From Methylococcaceae bacterium UBA7658 (GTDB lineage Bacteria; Pseudomonadota; Gammaproteobacteria; Methylococcales; Methylomonadaceae), in contig DLHW01000011.1 in NCBI GenBank assembly GCA_002483425.1, positions 3,844 through 10,006 of the forward strand: a stretch of DNA of 6,163 nucleotides. The letters run 5' to 3'. This document shows, piece after piece, positions 1 through 3,397 of the stretch (the stretch's first letter is position 1; each line of letters opens with the position of its first letter). Made by a program: the position numbers and the translations under genes. The notes beneath the pieces were generated by a model. It saw only the letters and a list, made by a program, of their open reading frames with translations. It searched no databases and had not been told where the DNA came from.

Positions 1-2
1 TC

Positions 3-23
3 GTCCTGAGCTTGTCGAAGGAC
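3..23. repeat. REP-like imperfect palindrome, left edge
   Basis: The unit reads GTCCTGAGCTTGTCGAAGGAC. Its ends GTCCT and AGGAC are complementary and the centre is imperfect. The same core in reverse orientation (CCTTCGAC..GCTCAGG) occurs twice near 6046-6120. It lies 47 bases downstream of the tonB-like stop codon. The remaining bases to 69 hold no recognisable intrinsic terminator, so this unit may mark the 3' end of the transcript. It may also be cut by the window edge. Repeats of this general kind are widespread in bacterial chromosomes; assignment to a named family would need a genome-wide search. Confidence 0.6.
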
Positions 24-69
24 TTGTACAGAGTTTCCTAGGTAATAATCAAGAGTTCGGCGCATTCCT

Positions 70-852
70 TCAATCACGCAGGTGGAATTCAATCGGCACG
101 GTCACCCAACTGGCTATTGGCGAGCCGCCGCGTTTACCGGGTACGAATTTCCATTTCCTGACCGCTTCCATGGCCGATTCATCCAAAACGTCATGGCCAC
201 TGCTCCGTTGCAGGTTAAGGTTTCCACAACGCCCATCCGGGGTGACATAAACCCGCAAATACACCAGCCCTTCCCAATGCCGGCTCCTGGCTATGCCAGG
301 GTAATGCGGTTTCGGGTTGTTTAAATACCCGGCAAACGCCCGTGCGGGGGTGGTGGAACTAACCTGGCTCTTTTCTGATTTGCTGTTAGCATTAGTGCCA
401 GCCACTGCCGGACGATTGGATTGGTCTTTAATTGGTGAAGCACTGGCTAGACTTTCCGGTTCTGCGGGTTGATCGTCCGGTATTATTATCGGTTTTTTTA
501 TCTCCGACTTATCTTTTGGCTTGGTAGGCTTAGGTTTAGGCTTAAGCTTTTTGATCGGTTTCGTCTTAGGCTTCGGAGGTGTCGGCTTGGTTTCCTCGGG
601 TTTAATTTCGGCCATCGCACCAGACATTGGCGCTTCCAGGGCAATGTCCATCATCGGCAATGGTTTGGCCTCGCTAAACGGTTCAGGCGTTGGGCGGCTC
701 CCATACCAAAAAAATAACAGGCAATGCAGCACACAGACTAAAACAGCGACCAGGACAGCGGCAATGACACGTTGCCAGTTGACAGGCAGCACAAAACTAA
801 CGGGCAAGCGTGACGGTTTCCGTTGCGCGGCTTCCACAAATAATAAGGTCAC
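70..852 (-). CDS. tonB: TonB family energy transducer
   Basis: This 260-residue protein would couple the proton-motive force, via ExbB/ExbD, to outer-membrane receptors, most likely the receptor in this window. It has a short cytoplasmic N-terminus, one membrane anchor at about residues 28-50, and a periplasmic Pro/Lys-rich spacer with many KPKP-type pairs at about 84-120. A Ser/Ala-rich linker leads to a TonB C-terminal domain at about 175-259. The domain shows YPGIAR, EGLVYLRVYV, PDG, SSGHDVLDESAMEAVRKWKF and a closing VPIEF. Length and layout are normal for TonB. The start is GTG at 852-850, overlapping the upstream TGA stop (GTGA), which suggests translational coupling. No other good start precedes the membrane anchor. 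ExbB/ExbD are not adjacent, so they must be supplied from elsewhere. The family is secure; the pairing with the receptor is inferred from context. Confidence 0.93.
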   Translation of the reverse strand: MTLLFVEAAQRKPSRLPVSFVLPVNWQRVIAAVLVAVLVCVLHCLLFFWYGSRPTPEPFSEAKPLPMMDIALEAPMSGAMAEIKPEETKPTPPKPKTKPIKKLKPKPKPTKPKDKSEIKKPIIIPDDQPAEPESLASASPIKDQSNRPAVAGTNANSKSEKSQVSSTTPARAFAGYLNNPKPHYPGIARSRHWEGLVYLRVYVTPDGRCGNLNLQRSSGHDVLDESAMEAVRKWKFVPGKRGGSPIASWVTVPIEFHLRD

Positions 853-1073
853 TTTTTCACTTTAGGATGGGTTAGATCGGATACTAAACAGTCCAGGCGC
901 AAATATAATTCGGCCACCTGCTGCTGTAGTTTTTCCAGGCAATGCCTGGTTTCGTCCAGTTGGCCTTCCAAGTGCTCGAAATGGATTTGAAAATAACGCG
1001 CAGAAGGAAACGCTGGTTTTGCAGGGGGTTCATTAACGGGTGAATACAGTTTTTGATGCAGTTGATTAGACAT
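849..1073 (-). CDS. Small hypothetical protein with predicted coiled coil, coupled to tonB
   Basis: I do not recognise this family. From ATG at 1073 it encodes 74 residues; an in-frame GTG two codons earlier (1079) would give 76. There is no signal peptide or membrane segment, so a cytoplasmic location is likely. The N-terminal third is Pro-rich (SPVNEPPAKPAFPS). The rest, from about residue 30 to 68, is charged with regular Leu/Val spacing (HLEGQLDETRHCLEKLQQQV), consistent with an amphipathic helix or coiled coil. The tail is basic (HPKVKK). Its TGA stop overlaps the tonB GTG start by four bases, which supports a real gene and a role tied to TonB production or action. Neither start has a nearby Shine-Dalgarno. 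The strong GAGGAG upstream is 18 bases from the GTG and 24 from the ATG, so the start is uncertain. Confidence 0.7.
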   Translation of the reverse strand: MSNQLHQKLYSPVNEPPAKPAFPSARYFQIHFEHLEGQLDETRHCLEKLQQQVAELYLRLDCLVSDLTHPKVKK

Positions 1074-1106
1074 GGCCACTATTATTATTCATTTTTTCTC
1101 CTCTTC
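1066..1106 (-). promoter_or_regulatory. Strong Shine-Dalgarno with an 8-codon minigene between the two small genes
   Basis: The minus strand has GAAGAGGAG (1106-1098) inside the last codons of the upstream small gene. Five bases later comes an ATG (1092-1090) that overlaps that gene's TGA stop as ATGA. This ATG opens only eight codons (MNNNSGHV) and closes at TAA 1068-1066, a few bases past the ATG of the next gene at 1073. The geometry fits termination-reinitiation coupling, in which ribosomes ending the minigene restart at 1073. The minigene is out of frame with the gene it overlaps. Accidental occurrence is possible. Confidence 0.4.
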
Positions 1107-1274
1107 TAATTCATAAGACGTTTGAAACGCTGAAAACCCCACCTTAGATTGTAAGAAAATAACATTATTCGTAGCGAACGCGATTTTACCCGTCACGTCG
1201 ATTACATTCATTACAACCCCGTCAAGCATGGGTTCGTCCTGCGCCCCGTTGATTGGCAATACAACAGTATTCAT
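1089..1274 (-). CDS. Small hypothetical protein, first gene of the tonB unit
   Basis: I do not recognise this family. From ATG at 1274 it encodes 61 residues; a TTG five codons earlier (1289) would give 66. Neither start has a clear Shine-Dalgarno, and ATG was chosen over TTG. The chain lacks a signal peptide and membrane segment. It has alternating hydrophobic stretches suggestive of beta strands (GVVMNVIDVTGKIAFATNNV) and an acidic/basic tail ELEEEKK. The tail codons double as the Shine-Dalgarno for the following open frame. Only 15 bases separate its stop from the next ATG (1073), so it belongs to the same unit as the 74-residue gene and tonB. Upstream lies the GTTGGGTT hairpin array rather than a recognisable promoter. 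Reality of the gene is likely but not certain, resting on spacing and absence of a better candidate in the gap. Confidence 0.55.
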   Translation of the reverse strand: MNTVVLPINGAQDEPMLDGVVMNVIDVTGKIAFATNNVIFLQSKVGFSAFQTSYELEEEKK

Positions 1275-1358
1275 CGGTATATTCGACAAGGCATATTGAC
1301 AGCCGATTGGGGTGTGGGTTGCGTCGTTGATATGCCTGATGCCACCGGATATGAGCAG

Positions 1359-1572
1359 GTTGGGTTAACGGCTTCGCTTAAAGCGCCTACTGTTGGTATC
1401 GTTAACCCAACAAAGGGACATCAAGTGTTGGGTTGCGAAAAGATGCAACCCAACCGCCCTTCCGTCCCGCGTGGGGTAGGTTGTGGTTGGCGGTAGCCAA
1501 CCCAACACAAAACAAAACAAAACAATTCAAAGATGTTGGGTTGCCAAACAGCAGGCAATCCAACCTACGCGG
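1359..1572. repeat. Array of GTTGGGTT hairpin repeats
   Basis: At least four inverted repeats share the core GTTGGGTT/AACCCAAC. Arms 1359-1370 and 1400-1411 are a perfect 12-base match, with an inner CGCTT/AAGCG hairpin. Arms 1427-1436 and 1445-1454 are a perfect 10-base match with an 8-base loop. Arms 1485-1491 and 1496-1502 are a perfect 7-base match with a GGTA loop. Arms 1535-1545 and 1554-1564 pair over 11 bases with one G-T. An outer pair joins TAGGTTG at 1477-1483 to CAACCTA at 1561-1567. Three tandem CAAAA units lie at 1508-1522. The array fills most of the 320-base gap between the PepSY gene and the small genes, which otherwise holds no gene. It may terminate or stabilise RNA. It is a dispersed-repeat type, not a CRISPR array. 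Confidence 0.8.
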
Positions 1573-1609
1573 CTTAATACTCAATAGCCGACCGTCGAGT
1601 GGATACCAG

Positions 1610-2974
1610 CTAGGTAAATAAATCGGGCATGTTTGCGGCAGAACTCATTTTGTTGTGCTTGGTTTTCGCCGCCTGCCGCTTCACCCACCAAATATAAACC
1701 CCGGTCACCGAAAACATCGCCGTCACCAAGCCCATCAAACAATTCACGATTTGCCAGGGTAAGCCCCAGATCATTTTTCGGTGCAAAAAATGCAAATAGT
1801 CACCGATCTCACCGCCAATAGTGGGTTCAACTGCCATCGTGGAAGTCACCAACGCGCCCGTGTCGCCGTCAAAAAGCAAGAACGACATGCCTAAACTTCC
1901 GGAAAGATCCCTGTCGCTGGTAAACATATATTGATATAACCCCGTGGCAGGGTCATAAGAGATGGCATTTTCCTCAAGCATTTTAAAGTGTTTGTCGTGC
2001 GCCAGGTGCGCCAATATGCGTTTGCCAGTTGTGTAAGCTTCCCTAAAGCCAATGGCGGGGTCTGGCCGGGGCGAAGGCAAATCAGGCGGCGGGTAATTGG
2101 GGATCACGGGATAATCAAACAAACAGTTCATCACGGGTGAATACACTTCGTCGTAAAGATTCAGCTCGACGCTGGACCAGGCAAAGATCAACAACAGCGG
2201 CCATGTCCACAAGCCCCCGGCGCGGTGCAGGTCGAAGTTGAGGCGCTGGCTGGAGCTCGGCCATTTGACCTTCCAGGCGATTTGCCAGCGTTGCCAGAAG
2301 GTTTTGGGGTTGTCCAGCCGAGCCTGCGTTGGTGAAAGTTTTGACAGCCCTAATGTACCTTGGGAATCAACAGGCCGATTCGACAAAACCTCACTTGCAA
2401 AGGCTTGCGGTTTTTTTCGCTTGACCGGCAAGGTCAGGTAAAACCCCACAAAACAATCGAGTGTCCAGATGACGGCGGCAATGCCGAACAGCCAGCGCCC
2501 CACATCGCCCAACAGTAGCGTGAAATGCAAGCCTAAGACCACACCAATGAAGTTTTGCCGGGTGATCGGCCAATACGGGTTGTCGGATGCAGGCGCTTCC
2601 GGCGGATTGGCCAGCCGTTCACCAGTGTAAGGGTTTAGCCGAAGGGCTGGTAAGTTATAGTCTTGGCCGGTGGCCGGGTCGGTGCGTGGGGTTAAAGCGG
2701 CAGAAAAGATTTCATCCGGGCCGAGGTTTAATGGGACATGGTTGATGCGCGCCCTGGGTTCCAATGCTAAAGCCCGCTCGCGCAGGGTAAAAGGGTCGAG
2801 CATGGGTCGGGGCTGCACGGCAACAGACTGGCCCTCTTCCGGGTTCAGCCAATTTTGCAGTTCGCCATCAAACGCCAGGATGCTTCCGGTCAACCCGGGC
2901 ACCGACAGGATAAACGCCATATAGAGTCCGGAGTAACGGTGTAGCAGCACCCAGAAGTGACGGTTGATTTTCAT
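1610..2974 (-). CDS. PepSY-associated membrane protein, probable ferric-siderophore reductase
   Basis: This 454-residue inner-membrane protein resembles the PepSY_TM family (FoxB/PiuB-like). Members are often encoded beside siderophore receptors and are proposed to reduce chelated iron in the periplasm. Hydrophobic segments lie at about 13-35, 143-182, 254-275 and 402-431. The first carries the family-typical LHRYSGLYMA start. Histidines at or near membrane edges (H12, H150, H250, H395, H398) are candidate haem or metal ligands. Two periplasmic stretches, about 36-140 and 276-390, would hold the PepSY-like parts, with repeated NPYTGE / DPATG / DGDTG turns. The C-terminus is basic and cytoplasmic. 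Length is usual for the family and the frame is intact. The ATG at 2974 directly precedes the MKINRHFWVLLHRYSG opening, though the Shine-Dalgarno is weak. It is separated from the receptor by 423 bases with repeats, so it may have its own promoter. Reductase function is inferred from family and neighbours. Confidence 0.88.
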   Translation of the reverse strand: MKINRHFWVLLHRYSGLYMAFILSVPGLTGSILAFDGELQNWLNPEEGQSVAVQPRPMLDPFTLRERALALEPRARINHVPLNLGPDEIFSAALTPRTDPATGQDYNLPALRLNPYTGERLANPPEAPASDNPYWPITRQNFIGVVLGLHFTLLLGDVGRWLFGIAAVIWTLDCFVGFYLTLPVKRKKPQAFASEVLSNRPVDSQGTLGLSKLSPTQARLDNPKTFWQRWQIAWKVKWPSSSQRLNFDLHRAGGLWTWPLLLIFAWSSVELNLYDEVYSPVMNCLFDYPVIPNYPPPDLPSPRPDPAIGFREAYTTGKRILAHLAHDKHFKMLEENAISYDPATGLYQYMFTSDRDLSGSLGMSFLLFDGDTGALVTSTMAVEPTIGGEIGDYLHFLHRKMIWGLPWQIVNCLMGLVTAMFSVTGVYIWWVKRQAAKTKHNKMSSAANMPDLFT

Positions 2975-2988
2975 GTAATTTTTACCAG

Positions 2989-3006
2989 GATGATCTTTTC
3001 ATTATC
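2989..3006 (-). promoter_or_regulatory. Weak Fur-box-like inverted repeat upstream of the PepSY gene
   Basis: The plus strand reads GATGAT-CTTTTC-ATTATC. The outer hexamers match the Fur-box half-sites GATAAT/ATTATC, with one mismatch on the left and a spacer one base short of the classical 19-base box. It lies 14 to 32 bases upstream of the ATG at 2974. On the minus strand the GATAAT hexamer could also serve as a -10 element, which would let a bound repressor block it. No convincing -35 was found. Iron regulation would fit the gene's role, but the match is weak. Confidence 0.25.
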
Positions 3007-3081
3007 GTGCGATTTGTTAACGATACCCTGCCCTTGATCGATGCTTATGTCTTGTTAACCCTGAGTTTGGTAGATACCGTC

Positions 3082-3158
3082 TTGTCATTTTGGCCACAGG
3101 GAGAAATCTATGCAACGCTCCACATCGGAAAGATCTCTCACTTCGTTCGAAATGACAA
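3082..3158. repeat. GTCATTT palindromic repeat, copy 1
   Basis: The ends TTGTCATTT (3082-3090) and AAATGACAA (3150-3158) are perfectly complementary over nine bases. Inside, GAGAAATCT at 3101-3109 pairs with AGATCTCTC at 3131-3139 with one mismatch, giving an interrupted long stem with a loop of about 21 bases. Its right arm, reverse complemented, matches the left arm of the copy at 3271 at 24 of 26 positions, so the two copies are in opposite orientation. It encodes nothing and resembles a non-autonomous dispersed palindrome. Confidence 0.75.
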
Positions 3159-3260
3159 CCGAAGTGCCAGGGAACAAAAACGCGGGGCCTGATTTATTTC
3201 GTAACCTCAATACTCCATCTTAATCGACCCCGTAAACGTGCGTAGGGTGCTGTGAAGTAT

Positions 3261-3341
3261 AAAAAACCCTGTCATTTGGAACGAAGTGAGAAATCTGCGG
3301 AGGTTCGAAGTATTAAGATTTCTCCTCATGGTCGAAATGAC
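3261..3341 (-). terminator. Possible intrinsic terminator after the receptor, built from the repeat
   Basis: Read on the minus strand, the hairpin of the 3271-3341 repeat ends in AAATGAC, followed by AGGG and then six T residues (3266-3261). A stem followed within a few bases by a T-run is the layout of a Rho-independent terminator. The stem is long and interrupted and its base is AT-rich, so efficiency is doubtful. If active, it would separate the receptor transcript from the PepSY gene. Confidence 0.4.
3271..3341. repeat. GTCATTT palindromic repeat, copy 2
   Basis: The left arm at 3271-3296 and right arm at 3316-3341 are complementary at 19 of 26 positions. The outer seven bases (GTCATTT/AAATGAC) and the inner nine (GAGAAATCT/AGATTTCTC) pair perfectly, and the loop is about 19 bases. 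It starts about 57 bases past the receptor stop codon in the direction of transcription. Confidence 0.75.
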
Positions 3342-3397
3342 AATCAAAGCATCGGGAAGGCCACTCACGCAAAACCCGATTTCGGCTGACGTCAATA

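Larger units (their letters stand above)
2975..3397. other. Intergenic region between receptor and PepSY gene
   Basis: This 423-base stretch has no credible gene. It holds two related GTCATTT palindromes in opposite orientation (3082-3158 and 3271-3341), a T-run on the minus strand at 3266-3261, and the weak Fur-like site near the PepSY start. GTTAAC occurs twice (around 3017 and 3055) without an obvious role. The short open frames here are translations of the palindromes. Confidence 0.7.

Noticed and set aside
521..865. Open frames on the plus strand opposite the tonB-like gene (also 82-324 and 469-717)
   Set aside because: They are antisense to a clearly recognisable TonB protein; their low-complexity Gly/Leu or Arg/Phe content mirrors its Lys/Pro codons.
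1359..1572. CRISPR array
   Set aside because: The repeats are irregularly spaced, occur as inverted pairs and lack uniform spacers; no cas genes are present.
1296..1621. Short open frames on both strands in the hairpin array
   Set aside because: They translate the GTTGGGTT repeats and overlap each other in several frames.
1610..2974. Peptidase role for the PepSY protein
   Set aside because: No peptidase motif such as HEXXH is visible; the four-helix layout and neighbours fit the reductase-like PepSY_TM group.
3007..3192. Plus-strand 61-codon open frame between receptor and PepSY gene
   Set aside because: Most of its second half is the translated palindrome (ISHFVRNDN); no ribosome binding site and no recognisable family.
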